Source: Breviolum minutum Mf 1.05b.01 (taxonomy: Eukaryota > Sar > Dinophyceae > Suessiales > Symbiodiniaceae). From it: DNA of 64,000 nt. Positions 1 through 10,283 of the stretch are shown here, piece after piece. A model generated the notes under the pieces. It saw only the letters and a list, made by a program, of their open reading frames with translations, had not been told where the DNA came from and searched no databases. Location of the stretch: NCBI GenBank assembly GCA_000507305.1, contig DF241557.1, positions 1-64,000 of the forward strand, read 5' to 3'. The position numbers and the translations under genes are program-made. Within the stretch, counting starts at the first letter, position 1. Every line of letters begins with the position of its first letter.

Positions 1-749
1 CAACGCAACCGACCGCAAGCCAATGGTGACGTATGATCAAACATGGTTGTAAGGAAAGATAAGATACGATATAGGCGTTAGGAAAGATAGCTGGGACGTC
101 ACAACCCGACAGTAACACATCAACGCATGCCCGCAAACGTTCAAGCAGACGCAGCAGTTCATCACTCCTTCCCAGAATTTGCAGACAATTCAATCGGAGG
201 ACATGTTTGCAGATGTGTTTTGGAAACACTCCCTGGGATATTTGGGGTTGTGATGCATTGTGGCGGCTCTTTGGGGGATTTTTGATGGCAAGACGCAGCA
301 AATACCAATGGTCATATTTGCACTTTGGCTGTCCTATGAGACGGAAATAGAAGGTTTTCTCCCCCAATTTGGCGTCCGAGGAGCACAAAAAGACGAGAGG
401 GTTGTGTCCGGCCGTCGCCCGCCGATAGCACCCTGCGAACATGGATGCACAATCTTTCTAAACAGGTTCCTGACTGTGAGTGTCCAAGACGGTTAAGATA
501 CAAAAAAGGTGTTCGGGAAGATAGCTGGAACTTCACAACTTGACGCCGTCAGAACAGTGTAACTACCATGGTTTGAAAGGGTGAAAAGTCTATAGGAGAT
601 TTTTCTTACCAATTTTCAATAGATGACTAAGATAGACCGTGATATTTGATTGTTTTGACAGCAAAAAAAGGCTGGAGCGAGGAAATTCAACGCACTGCCT
701 AATGATTCAAGTTTGTAGCCATGGCGGTCGGACGGCGGACTAGGTAGGG
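1..749. other. Non-coding stretch with one direct repeat
   Basis: No coding signal recognised. An imperfect direct repeat of about 55 bp is present at about 65-121 and 497-556; both copies contain the core AAGATAGCTGG followed by a TCACAAC tract. The repeat units are about 430 bp apart. Nothing else stands out. Confidence 0.5.
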
Positions 750-751
750 GG

Positions 752-1047
752 CGTCTCATACACTGGCTATCTTTTTCACCGACGAAAATGAGGCCCAATT
801 TTTGGATTGCGATGTGTTAGCACCAGATCCCGATGATACCGAGTTGATGCCAATGGCCAAGGACTCATTTGCTTGGATGTCACATGGATTGTTCCACAAA
901 GTTCTTGCAAGGGTCGAATCCAAGAATACTTCTGAAGTTATCACTCAAAAGATGCAAGCCGTGCAGTGTCAACAGGCAGGCCTTGTGGATCTAGCCATGC
1001 TAGAGCACAAGGGCGTCATGGGACAGATGGAACTGTATGATCAGTGA
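752..1047 (+). pseudogene. Protein-like reading frame, unrecognised, probably decayed
   Basis: After an upstream stop the frame stays open to a TGA ending at 1047. It reads as an ordinary soluble protein (for example DENEAQFLDCDVLAPDPDD and DLAMLEHKGVMGQMELYDQ), with many codons beginning in G, unlike the surrounding DNA. The first ATG-like position is weak (about 850), so the start is unknown and the frame may be an exon or a broken copy. A second frame starting at 1037 takes over at its end, which suggests a frameshift. I do not recognise the family. The cluster to 2.7 kb looks like one degraded coding sequence, perhaps retroelement-derived (inference). Confidence 0.4.
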
Positions 1048-1372
1048 TTACATACTGTATTATAGAGGGCCTGGAGTTAGAATCGAACATGATTCTTGTC
1101 AGCTCTTACAATTTGATAGAGTGCATAGAGATGTCATAGATACCAAACTGTCTGGCCAGCAGCCAGTGTGGCCCAGAGGTCCAACAGTGTCATTTGCATA
1201 TGGGGGGAGAGGATGCAACTACTGGATTGCCTATAAGAGAAGGTGCAGCAAGCTCATTTTTCAAGTCAAATCAGATTTTGTCCCGCCACGAAATCCACAA
1301 AACGTAGCAAACCGTGAAACGCAAAACGCAATGGAATGTACACTTCAAAAAGGTAAACTTTACCAAATATAG
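1037..1372 (+). pseudogene. Overlapping protein-like frame, continuation of the decayed coding sequence
   Basis: Opens 11 bp before the preceding frame stops and is in a different phase. The first ~75 codons look protein-like (GPGVRIEHDSCQLLQFDRVH; GGRGCNYWIAYKRRCSKL). From about 1270 the composition changes to that of non-coding DNA, so the real homology probably ends there. The simplest reading is a single ancestral coding region broken by a 1-nt indel. No family recognised. Confidence 0.35.
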
Positions 1373-1519
1373 TGTGCCTCCCATCAAAGATGCATTAGTG
1401 AACGCTAGTGAACACAAGCGAAGGCATAAAAATGTGGCAGATTCAGTGCGCTCACCCCGCCAAACACACGAGCAGTAAAAGGCCAAGATCTGAAAAAATC
1501 CAAGTTCAGGATTTGAGCG

Positions 1520-1733
1520 AAAATCCTAAATGCTGCCGCCAATAGAAGAACGAGTCGACCATGATCCGAGCATGGGCATCTATACCAAGGTTCCTCCGGC
1601 TCAAAGATGTCTTGGGGGCAACATTGAGGAGGCCAAGCTGGGCAGATTTGATGGAGGCCAGGGCCGGAGAGCAGTCGAATCGGGTAGTGAAGACTGCGGG
1701 ATTGAAATAGGAATTCAACTCAACTTCTGTTAG
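1520..1733 (+). pseudogene. Short coding-like island, unrecognised
   Basis: Two + frames are open side by side: one reads IEERVDHDPSMGIYTKV, the other MIRAWASIPRFLRLKDVLGA. The GC content is higher than in the flanks. Neither frame can be chosen from sequence alone. It lies in line with the coding-like islands at 0.75-1.27 and 2.1-2.7 kb and is best read as part of the same decayed unit. Confidence 0.25.
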
Positions 1734-2094
1734 TCAAAAACCGAGAAGGATTTATGTTTAGAGAAATTTGCAAAAAGAAACATCTCCAAACTCTTTGTTG
1801 AGGCACATGTAAAGTAAGGTGGCCATTTTGTGATGATATTGGAGTCTTGTTTTTTACTTTGTTTGCAAAAAATCGAACCAACCAATGACTTCGCCTTCTC
1901 AACCTCCTGGCTTCATCCAAGTTGCAGAATTTACTTTGACATTCTTGTAAGCTAGAACCAATCAGTCCACATGCGGAACCATGTTAACTCAACTTTGGAA
2001 GAGCCGACTACTGTGAAACCGAATCGACAGAAGTAGAAAACTTTGCTGTTGTGGTTACCCGAAGATCGAAAGACCATCACGATTAAACGCATCA

Positions 2095-2670
2095 ATGCGG
2101 CAATTGCATGGAGATGTTATGCCTTTTCTCTTTGCTGATCACACGATGCCTATGAGGGTAATGCTTTGGGAACCTTGGCGCGTGAAGAACACCCGCAGCT
2201 TGAAAGAGCTTTGCAAGAAGCACCAGACGGAGAATTTGTGCTTCTCAAGCTGGATCAAGTTGAAACAAAGGCCACCCACAGTGGCCCAATCCCGTTGGTG
2301 CATGTGCAGTCAACTGGGGGGAGCAATCAGACCTTTGCCAGATCAGCTATCTTAACCAGGACGATACTCCTATGAAAGAAGTCCGGGTCGAGTAGCTGTA
2401 CCGGTGATGTTGCTTGCAGAAAGTGCGGGGGTGGATGTGCAAGTGGGTGCCCTGATTGCAGCTTTCTTTGTGCAATTTCAATCATTGTCATTGTGGCCGG
2501 AGCGAGAAGCTGATGGGGGATATGGATGGCTGTAAGATACAAGCATGCTATTGGTTCTGGATGGTCCCAGCAAGACTTGCGCGCACAGATTCGTTGGAAA
2601 ATTTTCCAGAGGCGGATGTGAGGCAAGTGATCGGTAGCAAGTGGGCTCTGAAGCCAACCGAACATGCATA
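2095..2670 (+). pseudogene. Frame-shifted coding-like block, unrecognised
   Basis: Several + frames follow each other without a clean gene: one around 2166-2375 (EEHPQLERALQEAPDGEF), one around 2350-2550 with a hydrophobic stretch (VDVQVGALIAAFFVQFQ) ending in TAA, and one around 2530-2630 (KHAIGSGWSQQDLRAQIRW). Each looks like protein, but the phase changes every 150-250 bp, the pattern expected of a pseudogene with several indels. A 112-codon minus-strand frame here (2327-2665) is taken as a shadow. Confidence 0.35.
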
Positions 2671-2719
2671 GTAAAACGCAGCCACGAGCAAAAAAGCCAG
2701 CGCCTCACATGGCTCGAAC

Positions 2720-3937
2720 AGATGTCTAACATTGATTTCTGAAGCTTGCAGAGAAAGACAAAAAAGGCACCGCCTATCATCCCCTTCAGCGCAATCCCTC
2801 GTGGCAAGGGGTCGGCGGATTTTCTTTTCCCTACGCTTTCCCCTCATCCTGTGATCTAGCTACGACATCCAGCTCACCGGAGACTGTTGCATGTTGATTC
2901 CATTCCCAGTTTTTTGTCGAAAAATCTCATCCAAGGAGCGTCCAGAGGTGCCAATTGACTGGCAGTGGATTTAACAGGAATGATTGCCTTGCATTTGTTT
3001 CAAGTGGTCTTTTTCCTACCATGGCAACTCACTATAAGGTTCTTATGTTTTTGTTTTGTCCAATCAACTGAAACTAATCTAACTCAAATGCCCATTTTTG
3101 AAAATTCAAAATCCTCCGCTAAAAGCCTGCCCACATGTTCGGAAGATTGCCCATCTGTTGGTGTGTGTGTGTTTCAAATCTTCAGGCACCAGCAGTCTTT
3201 AAATTGCCGGTTTTTGTTGGGGGAACCAATATTCCTGCAAACTGGGAACGAGGGGTTTCAATGCCTTGCTTGGGCTGGTTATGGAAAATTCGGTAGGTTG
3301 ACATCCACTGCAGTGGAACATTATTTTACCCTCGTCGGCTACTATTTTCATTTACATGATGAAATCTTACCTAGTTATGTGGGGATTTATTCAACAAGTT
3401 ATTACCTGAATTTGTGTAACATATTTTTTTTATTGTCATAAAGTTTTTAACTGTTGATCATTTAAATTGGGCAAGCCGGTGGTGAAATTCACCCCTGAAA
3501 TTACACCCGTACTTCTGGTTGTGTTAATTTGGGCGCTTAGATTTCCGACATCTTTGATCGGTAGCATTTTCGTGTTTGGGTCACTCTGTAGCATTTTCGT
3601 GTTTGGGTCACTTTGGCAACTGCAAACAACATTTTTTTTTGTCAAGTTTGCTAGGGACGAAAAGGCCCACACAGTCAACACTCATTTCTCTTTCCTGACA
3701 CTTGACTCCTTGACAGTCACGTAGCATCCAAGTCGATGGACTCCCAAAGTTCTACTTCACCTTTCTTGAAAATAACAGCAAAATGTCTTGAAAAGATGGC
3801 GTAAAACCCCAAAAGGAAAGGATCGTTTTCCAGTCCCATCAATTTTCAGCTGTTTTGGCTGTTAATTTCAGGGGAAATTTCAGCCGGGATTTTCTCGCAA
3901 AAACCCTGGGGATGAAGGTGAAGACGGATCATCAGGC
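2720..3937. other. Non-coding stretch
   Basis: AT-richer than the preceding block. A 158-codon open frame (2965-3441) has the residue content of translated non-coding DNA and is not called. The only structure seen is a perfect-looking 27 bp tandem duplication at 3561-3614 (unit begins GTAGCATTTTCGTGTTTGGG). Confidence 0.5.
3561..3614. repeat. 27 bp tandem duplication
   Basis: Two adjacent copies (3561-3587, 3588-3614) that differ only at the last bases. Confidence 0.85.
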
Positions 3938-4086
3938 TACTTGGAGGATCATCCTAGTTAGTAAGTGGATAGTAAGCCGCATCTATAAGCCACTTAGTCC
4001 AACATTTGGAACAGGAACAACCCTACTTAGGGGAATTGTTAACCATGGTTGTTGACCACTCATTAACTGGGATGATCCTCCGAATA
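3938..4086. mobile_element. PAL-I palindromic element, copy 1
   Basis: Family definition: outer ends TACTTGGAGGATCATCC and its reverse complement, followed inside by (A/T)GTTAGTAA(T/G)TGG and its complement, total 120-160 bp. This copy folds end to end with a less conserved centre. There is no coding capacity, so it is called MITE-like. The end TACTTGGA is shared with PAL-H. Confidence 0.65.
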
Positions 4087-5328
4087 CAAAGTTCGCCAAG
4101 ATTTGATCAGTGAGTAGTTAAATTTGGTGGCATTTCACTGTATTCACTTGCGCATTTCCCCAGTTTTGTATAAAAAATAACCCTTGAAATTTAACAGCGA
4201 ATTTCTCCTGAAAAGGGACCGGGCCACAAAAAGGAAAGATGGACTTCTTTCAGTCCAATTGGGGGTTTCCCAGCAATAGCGAAGGAAAATCAACGCTGCC
4301 GTGATTTTTTTGTTCGAACAGACGTTACGTTCGTTTGTTGAGTTGGTGATCTTTTGGGGATTCTGATGAATTTCACCATTTTTTCACCACCATTCAAGGA
4401 CTACCAACATTCAACCCTTAAGCCTTCCAAACGATCATCCAATCCATTTATAGGAATCTAGAAGGGACCTGGGTCCCCCCCCAACTGCCAAGCCTGCCCC
4501 CCCAAAAAATAGCTGGCCTTATTGAGGGATTTATTTTTGTAACCACCATGATCCCTCCATGTTTTTTTTTTTGTGACCTTATTTCCAGGGTGAAGAGTGG
4601 CATTGTGGGTGGGGTTGGGATTTCCACTTAGCTTCCGATGGATTCATCCTCAGATTGGATTTCGGGAGCTGGTAGGTAAAGATGATGTGCAGAGCAGCCC
4701 CACGTCAACGACCACTGAGCCAGAAAGAGGCCATGAATGGAATCACGAAGGCGAAAAACCAACTGGGCACACAGAAACTTCTGGTGAAACGGAGCTGTGG
4801 ACAACATCGAATTAGGTGATCTAGGTGGTGGTTTCAAACATTTTTTATTTTCACCCCTACTTGGGGAAGATTTCCAATTTGACTAATATTTTTCGGATGG
4901 GCTGAAACCACCAACTAGATTGGGTGATGTTTTTTAAAACCAGATGTAAAATGGAGCTTTAACGGGCCCCTAGAAGTATAGGGGTGAAATATAACCCCAG
5001 GGAGTTACAACTCCATTATCTTTTGTTCGTTTAGTTGGCGATTTTTTTTCTATCGGACTTAGAATGGATGGAATATTTACCTATACATTTATGCCATGAA
5101 TTTATGGTAAATGGTGCCTTTTTGAGGTGTTTTGTTTTTTTTGAAATCCTCTTGTGTTTGTTGAAGGGAGTTCGCATTGGGGGGGTGGATCTTAAAACCC
5201 AACTATGATTGTTGAAGCAGATACAAAAATCAACATCGACCTATTGACTAGTTGGCGAATTTTTTCGGATCGACAATATTATTATGTGATGATTTTATAT
5301 AATTTTCACCATTTTTCATCACCGTTTA
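4087..5328. other. Non-coding stretch between palindromic elements
   Basis: Holds one PAL-A copy (4821-4918), long T and C homopolymers near 4470-4570, and degraded fragments of other palindromes (for example around 4160-4260). No exon-like segment was found. Confidence 0.4.
4821..4918. mobile_element. PAL-A palindromic element, copy 1
   Basis: Family definition: ends CTAGGTGGTGGTTTCAA and TTGAAACCACCAACTAG, with a centre containing TTTTATTTTCACCCC, GGGGAAGAT and TTTGACTAATATTTTTC. About 98 bp and non-coding. At least 20 copies occur in this window, always with CTAG or a one-base variant at both ends. Confidence 0.8.
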
Positions 5329-5430
5329 CCCTCCCAAAGTTTAACATAGACCCTGAAAAATGGCGGTTGGAAGACTACTTTCCTATTGGGAGGGTAACTT
5401 TTCAGGGGCTACGTTAAACTTCGGGAGGGT
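5329..5430. mobile_element. PAL-G palindromic element, copy 1
   Basis: Ends CCCTCCCAAAGTTTAACATAG and the complementary GTTAAACTTCGGGAGGG. The centre has CCTGAAAAATGG and TTTTCAGGGG, which also pair. MITE-like and non-coding. Confidence 0.7.
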
Positions 5431-5502
5431 AAGGGGAATATTTGTGGAACCTCTCCCAAAGCATCTTACAAAGCAAATCGGATAGTATTGGGTTTGGCGA
5501 TG

Positions 5503-5608
5503 CCCTAAGAATCATGGGATCTCAAGTCACTGATGGTTTGGAGATCCAAAAAAAAAACCTGCAAAAAACACACATCCAAACGAATCCATAGCAGGGTCCA
5601 GTGATTAA
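5503..5608. mobile_element. PAL-C palindromic element, truncated copy
   Basis: Starts CCCTAAGAATCATGGGATCT and runs through the family core (GGTTTGGAGATCCAAAAAA), but the right end stops at CAGTGATT without the usual CTTAGGG. Confidence 0.65.
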
Positions 5609-5737
5609 AAAGATAGAAGAGGTTGGCAGATTCTAGAAAATATCTCGAGAAATTTCGCAGGAGTTGAGATAGATTCGTTTTCCATGGTTTTTCCTCCAGA
5701 GATGAAACCCGCTCCGCTCCAAAAAAAAAAGGTAGAG

Positions 5738-5822
5738 ACCCTGGTTGATTGGGTGATTTGTTAGGGATGAACAACTACCCAGCATTGTCTTCCGGGATTT
5801 TTTTCATAAGCCATGGTTTGAA
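5738..5822. repeat. REP-K element, diverged copy
   Basis: Contains the family landmarks CCTGGTTGATTGGGTGATTT, AACTACCCA, TTTCATAAGCCATG and GGATCC, in that order. The right third is replaced by another sequence. Confidence 0.45.
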
Positions 5823-6042
5823 GGATCCAAGGATCCCTTCAAACCAACCCGTAATTTTCGATGGTTCATGTGAGGATTTTGGGTTTTGATCACTGCTCGT
5901 GTTAACTTCAAGGGGAGGGGGCAACTGGGGAACCCTAAGGATTGCTAGGGAAGATTGGGGAACCTTAGAGAAGATTAGGGGAATCACCACCCCCGCTTAA
6001 GACTCCAATTATCTTGTGGGATAATCGCATTTCTTTCATCGG

Positions 6043-6152
6043 CATCCCTCGATGGATCTCAAGTCACTGGTGGGAACTGGAGATCCCAAAAAACGCTGCA
6101 AAACGCACACATCCAAACCCATCGTCTTTGCAGGGTGCAGTGATTCTTAGGG
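6043..6152. mobile_element. PAL-C palindromic element with degraded left end
   Basis: The left end reads GCATCCCTCGATGGATCTCAA instead of CCCTAAGAATC, while the right end TGATTCTTAGGG is intact. The core has ATCCAAACCCATCG. Confidence 0.6.
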
Positions 6153-6476
6153 TCCTGAGGATAACTTGAACTTCAACCTCAAGTGATGTTCGCCATGTCA
6201 ACTTGGTGTAGTGGTATGTTCATTTTAGCGAGTTCCGGGAACCTAGCAGTATATAGCGATATATTGTTTTTTGTGCCATGAACAATGGGTGCGCAATCAC
6301 ACCTTCAAATAAACAAACCTGGAAACAGAAATCATTCACTCATCCATCTATCCATAGCCGTATCCATTCATTCTTTCTTTTCAGGTTTCCTGTTCATTCA
6401 GGCTTTACATCTACACCATTTCAATCCATGCCTTGTTGATCTGTGCTCCAAACTCCCATTGGTTCTACCTGTGGTA

Positions 6477-6662
6477 GGGGATAAACTCATCAACTCAACT
6501 TCGTAGGGAATTACATACCTTTTTTAAGGATTCCATCCCCAATAAATGAAAAACCCTACGAAGTTATTTTCCAATACACCCATGAAAAGAATACCCATCG
6601 AAAAGTAACAAGTGGGGATTCCTATCATTAAAAGGTGGGATGAGTGAGTTGAGTTTATCCCC
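6477..6662. mobile_element. Single palindromic element, unassigned family
   Basis: Arms GGGGATAAACTCA and TGAGTTTATCCCC are about 185 bp apart, with a second inner pair (CTTCGTAGGG / CCCTACGAAG) inside the left half. No second copy was seen in the window. Confidence 0.5.
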
Positions 6663-6702
6663 AACAAAAGGAGTTGAGAAAGACCCGATCGCACATACCC
6701 AC

Positions 6703-6781
6703 AGGATCCATGGTATGTTTACCTACATTTACCATAAAAATCAACCATTCATGTAGGCAAATATACCAGTCCCATGGATTC
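6703..6781. mobile_element. PAL-D palindromic element, copy 1
   Basis: Family definition: GGATCCATGGGACTGG at the outside, then GTATATTTACCTACAT, a spacer containing ACCATAAAAATCAACCA, ATGTAGGTAAATATACC, and CCCATGGATCC. This copy is short (79 bp), with AGGATCCATGGTATG at the left and CCAGTCCCATGGATT at the right. Confidence 0.7.
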
Positions 6782-6991
6782 AGTATGGGATATGAACAAA
6801 CAGCATCGTGATGGTATTTACTTCCCTCAAAACCAACTTTTTCCCTTAAAATTAATGGTTGGAATATGACATCTCCTTTCAAAATGCTCCCCCTTTTGGG
6901 GACATGTTCATTTTCCGGCGGGAACCAGGAAAGATTTCGGACAAAAATGCCGCAGATGAATAAAAAACCAATCCGTCTCGCGCTCGTGAAG

Positions 6992-7114
6992 GTCCCTTGA
7001 TGCCCGGAATGTGCCGTGGACCGGCAGCAAAGACTCGGGATGACGAGGACTTTCCATCACCGCAGCACTATTTCCAAAGGTCTGTTACCTTGCCAGCGAT
7101 GATGGAAGATGAAG
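6992..7114 (+). CDS. Candidate exon, unrecognised protein
   Basis: Open between an AG|G acceptor (GTGAAG|GTCCC) and a GC donor (GATGAAG|GCAAGTG). Length 123 nt, with two bases of a split codon at the left and one at the right. The frame reads AAKTRDDEDFPSPQHYFQRS and ends in an acidic run. GC content is well above the flanks. Strand and frame come from the splice-site pair; no homology is known to me. It may be an early exon of the + strand gene or of a separate one. Confidence 0.45.
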
Positions 7115-7139
7115 GCAAGTGTTTTTTTTTGTCAGAAAT

Positions 7140-7180
7140 TTGATGAAGAGAGAGAGAGAGAGTTACATACATACATAATT
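7140..7180. repeat. (GA)n and (CATA)n microsatellite
   Basis: A run of GA dinucleotides (about 7147-7163) followed by ACATACATACATA. Confidence 0.8.
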
Positions 7181-7196
7181 AGTGATCGTTTTCACC

Positions 7197-7306
7197 CTGG
7201 TTGGATGGGTAATTTGTTAGGGATGAAAAACTACCCACAAAAATATTGCGGGATGATTTCATTGGCCGCCGTGAAATAAGGATCCGTTTGTGAACCAGGA
7301 TTCAAT
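7197..7306. repeat. REP-K element
   Basis: Family definition: CCTGGTTG, a spacer with GGGATGAAA and CTACCCA, then GGGATTATTTCATAAGCC, ATGAAATAAGGATCC and AACCAGGATTCAATGG. The ends CCTGGTT and AACCAGG are complementary, so the unit is a loose palindrome of 90-115 bp. Confidence 0.6.
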
Positions 7307-7470
7307 GCGAGGAAATCTGCAGATTCCTAAGATTCCTAGGAGATCTCTTCAAGATTGGCCCCCGAGCCGATCGTTATAAATGGAGTCAAACATACCCTTT
7401 GAATGGCCAAAAATTATACATGGGATATATAAATGGGTCACCGGGGTTTAATCAAAAAACCTACTGTACT

Positions 7471-7604
7471 TACCCTAGTCTCCCAAAATCCTCCAAATAC
7501 CTTGTGAGTAGGTAGTTTTTTCACCCCCTTAAAGGCATCCTCAGGAGGTGTTTTTTCGGGGTGCAAACACCGATCCTCACAAGGTATGACTGGAAGACTA
7601 GGGT
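7471..7604. mobile_element. Unassigned palindromic element
   Basis: CCCTAGTCTCCC near 7470 and TACCTTGTGAG near 7495 pair with CTCACAAGGTA near 7577 and AGACTAGGG near 7595. Arms are about 30 bp with mismatches. Single copy here. Confidence 0.5.
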
Positions 7605-7782
7605 TATAGAGGCCACATTTAAAAAAAAATCACTCCATAACTCCAGCGTACGGTAGGGTGTTTTACCTTGGTGGGTGTGCTCCGAGCAGCAAAAACTCCG
7701 GATGGCTTTTTTGAAGATTGAACATGATGGAAATGGAAAGACGAACAGTTCAGAACCAATATGTTGTGAATCTATAGATAAG

Positions 7783-7884
7783 CTAGGTGGTGGCAACTCA
7801 AATATTTTTTATTTTCAACCCTACCTGAGGGGAAATGATCCAATTTGACTAGTATTTTTCAAGGGGGTTGAAACCACCAACCAG
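7783..7884. mobile_element. PAL-A palindromic element, GGCAACTC subtype
   Basis: The left end reads CTAGGTGGTGGCAACTCAAA instead of GGTTTCAAA, so the arms no longer pair fully. The right end AACCACCAACCAG has lost the terminal CTAG. The same left-arm variant occurs at 15186, 34543, 44807 and 52163, so it is a real subfamily. Confidence 0.75.
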
Positions 7885-8287
7885 ATAAGTCATGACACAT
7901 TCATGTTTTTTTTACATCTTGGGGCATGCTTTTCAAATGCCAAAAATAATTTCCATCATGGAAGATATATCCATGGGAAAATGTCATGGACAAATATCTT
8001 CTTGCTTCGTATTTTTTGTGTTGTTTATACTTAAACCCGAAAAGGGTGTATATAAATACACCTGATCTCCGAAAAGAAAATGTTCAAACAGTTTTTTTCC
8101 AAGAAACCCCTTGATTTGGGAAACAAAACATCCGAATTCGGAAACACACAACGTGTTTAAGGTGATTGTTTACTTTGTACCATCGTAAATTATCAGCAGA
8201 TCACCATTTGGGAGAACATTTTTGGAACTTTTTCCAAGCATCTTATTACGCAAATCCAAGGCAGAGACTGCCCAGATATATATACAT

Positions 8288-8401
8288 CTAGATGGTGGTT
8301 TCAAATAATTTTTTATTTTCACCCCGAACCCTGGGGAAGATTTTCACCCAATTTGACTTGCGCATATTTTTCAAATGGGTTGAAACTCAACCACCAACTA
8401 G
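8288..8401. mobile_element. PAL-A palindromic element, long centre
   Basis: Ends CTAGATGGTGGTTTCAA and CAACCACCAACTAG. The centre carries TTGACTTGCGCATATTTTTC, a variant shared with the copies at 44807 and 52163. Confidence 0.75.
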
Positions 8402-8402
8402 T

Positions 8403-8422
8403 CTTCATCATCATCATCATCC
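8403..8422. repeat. (CAT)n microsatellite
   Basis: Short run of CAT triplets directly after a PAL-A copy. Confidence 0.8.
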
Positions 8423-8493
8423 CAGCATTGGAGCCCGAAGTTGGTTGAAAAAATCGCCCCCCAAAAAAAACATAGTGCAAAAAGTTGCATGAG

Positions 8494-8599
8494 GAATCGT
8501 CGTCCCCTGAAAATGCTGCCGTTGTTTTCAACGAAACCGCAGGCTACGGCCATGAACTACCAACTGCTTCGAGCAGCTCAATGCCAGAGCTGCCGCCAG
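8494..8599 (+). CDS. Candidate exon, Ser/Glu/Pro-rich, unrecognised
   Basis: Acceptor CATGAG|GAATCG and donor CCGCCAG|GTGAGG. The chosen frame is ESSSPENAAVVFNETAGYGH followed by ELPTASSSSMPELPP, with strong G in codon position 1. A second frame is also open (NYQLLRAAQCQSCRQ) and cannot be fully excluded. The exon ends one base into a codon. Its phase does not join directly to the candidate exon at 6992-7114, so an exon would be missing between them if they belong together. Confidence 0.45.
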
Positions 8600-8709
8600 G
8601 TGAGGATGGGTTTTTGTTTCGTCAAAAACAACGGTTTCAACGGGTGGTCGGGGGTGGGGGTTTAGATGAGCAATGTAAAAAAGGGCGACCCTGGTTGTTT
8701 AGGGTGTAT

Positions 8710-8768
8710 TTATATATATATATATGTTATATAGATATATAACGATAATATATATATATATATATATT
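8710..8768. repeat. AT dinucleotide-rich tract
   Basis: Two runs of TA repeats separated by TGTTATATAGATATATAACG. Confidence 0.85.
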
Positions 8769-8938
8769 TGTATGGCTGTATATAGGATGTAATAATAGGT
8801 GTTTAGGGCCGCCTGGTATGATTTGTAGTTGTCTAGGTGCTTGGTCGTTTCAGAATTAGGGGATGAAATAGGGGACGGACCTCGGGGTGTGAGGGATCTT
8901 GCAGTTTTCAATTGGGAGCAATGGAACAAAAAGGGCCG

Positions 8939-9055
8939 TTGTGGTTGTTTTAGGGGATTTTTTTGGGGGGATGAACTCCTACCAAATTAGGTGTGGATTA
9001 TTTCTATAAGCCGTGAAATAAAGGTACCGTCATTAAGCAACCAGTATTCCATGGA
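8939..9055. repeat. REP-K element, diverged copy
   Basis: Recognisable by GTTGTTTTAGGGGATTTTTT, TTTCTATAAGCCGTGAAATA and GCAACCAGTATTCCATGG. Confidence 0.5.
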
Positions 9056-9321
9056 AAGTATCCGAGTTTTTTTTTTTCCCGTGGCGGGTTAGATGCTTAA
9101 ATGTTGGGTGAATGTTCACAAAGCGGCCGGATGGGGTGATTTTGTTTTGGAAATGAATAGCCAGATGTTTCTAGGTAAGTATGTATACCTGGAACCCAAA
9201 TGATCCTTGTTTTGATTGGAGTTTTGGTTTTTTGTATAGAGTGTGCGTGAACATTTATCTGTGGATTTTTCCAACCATAGAACAAGCAATTCAATGTATA
9301 GACAGAAAATCAGAAGATAAA

Positions 9322-9425
9322 CATATATATATTATTTATATATTTACAACATACATATAAAGCCATGTTGTATTTATATATATATATATACTATTTTTTT
9401 ATATGTACATGTATACACACATATT
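9322..9425. repeat. AT-rich dinucleotide tracts
   Basis: Three runs of (TA)n interleaved with ACATACATATAA and TATGTACATGTATAC. Low complexity. Confidence 0.8.
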
Positions 9426-9480
9426 GATATTGTATCTTATACAATTGGTTATATATTTTCTCAAAAAAATCAGGTATCCG

Positions 9481-9613
9481 GGAACCCTAAACATCCACGA
9501 ATTAAAATGCTTGTTTCAGTTTGATGAATTCAAATCTTTATCATGGAAAACTTTTGGTTCACTCACCATTTCCATCCATTAAAAAATGGTTGTTTGGAGT
9601 TCCAAGATGCACG
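9481..9613. mobile_element. PAL-J palindromic element, copy 1
   Basis: Family definition: one side GGTTCC(A)GG with GTTTCAG and CATCCACGAATTAAAATGC, the other side CCATTAAAAAACGGTTGTT then GGAGTTCCAGG, with the centre TCAAATCTTTACCATGGAAAA. 100-135 bp with imperfect arms. This copy reads CCTAAACATCCACGAATT at the left and GGAGTTCCAAG at the right. Confidence 0.65.
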
Positions 9614-9964
9614 ATGTTTAAGGGAAATCATTCAAAATGCATTACTATAATGCATAGTCTTCCCAAAATTACAGTATTTTTTCAATTGATTATGGTCAAC
9701 GCATGGAACATTGTTGGTTTTGGGCACGGTGGTTGGGGTACCCCTAAGTAACAATCCCTTTCATTTTCGGGGATCCCATCGGAATCCAAACCACCGGGCC
9801 CCAAACCCACCAATTTACCATTGGTTGAATGGTATATTTTATCTCGTACATCTTTGCATGCTTTCTGCCTGACATTCGGGGATCCGGGGATCCCCACATG
9901 AAAAAAACTTCATGCAAAATATATTTGGGTCCCGATTTTTTTTTCCGGGAATGTTTGGGGCAAC

Positions 9965-10045
9965 ATATATAACTGGTATATAAGTGGTGTATACTGCCAA
10001 TTGGGGGATTATATGGTACCGATCCCACCTATTAAGGGAACCAGC
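9965..10045. repeat. PAL-P element, right half only
   Basis: Carries TATATAAGTGGTGTATACTG, CCAATTGGGGGATTATATGG and CACCTATTAAGGGAACCA, matching the complete copy at 28897-29029. The left half is absent. Confidence 0.5.
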
Positions 10046-10283
10046 CCGCAGTTTGGATTTTTTAGGTGTCATATTTCATGACCCCCTGAGTCCGGGGATG
10101 TCTATCCCCCAAGATTCGCGAGCAGCGTTTTGGCGGAAGCTTCAAACGGTGGAAGTTTCGTTTAGGGAACTTGCGCAAGTCTCAACATGCAGGGTTCACC
10201 CTGAGATTTTCCAACAAGAACCATCAACCAGTCAGTTGAAAAGTCTTGCAAATATAAGTCGTAAAAAACACCCTGGAAAATTA

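Noticed and set aside
2327..2807. 112- and 109-codon minus-strand frames
   Set aside because: Opposite to + segments with better codon bias; treated as shadows.
2965..3441. 158-codon open frame on +
   Set aside because: AT-rich, Phe/Leu/Tyr/Cys-laden translation without codon bias; frames of this length are expected by chance in 64 kb.
6195..6250. tRNA-like promoter boxes (TGGTGTAGTGG and GTTCCGGGAACC)
   Set aside because: Spacing of about 25 bp is too short for a tRNA and no cloverleaf can be folded around it.
10110..10215. Possible exon (DSRAAFWRKLQTVEVSFREL)
   Set aside because: Open and moderately GC-rich, but no convincing acceptor-donor pair and two frames equally open.
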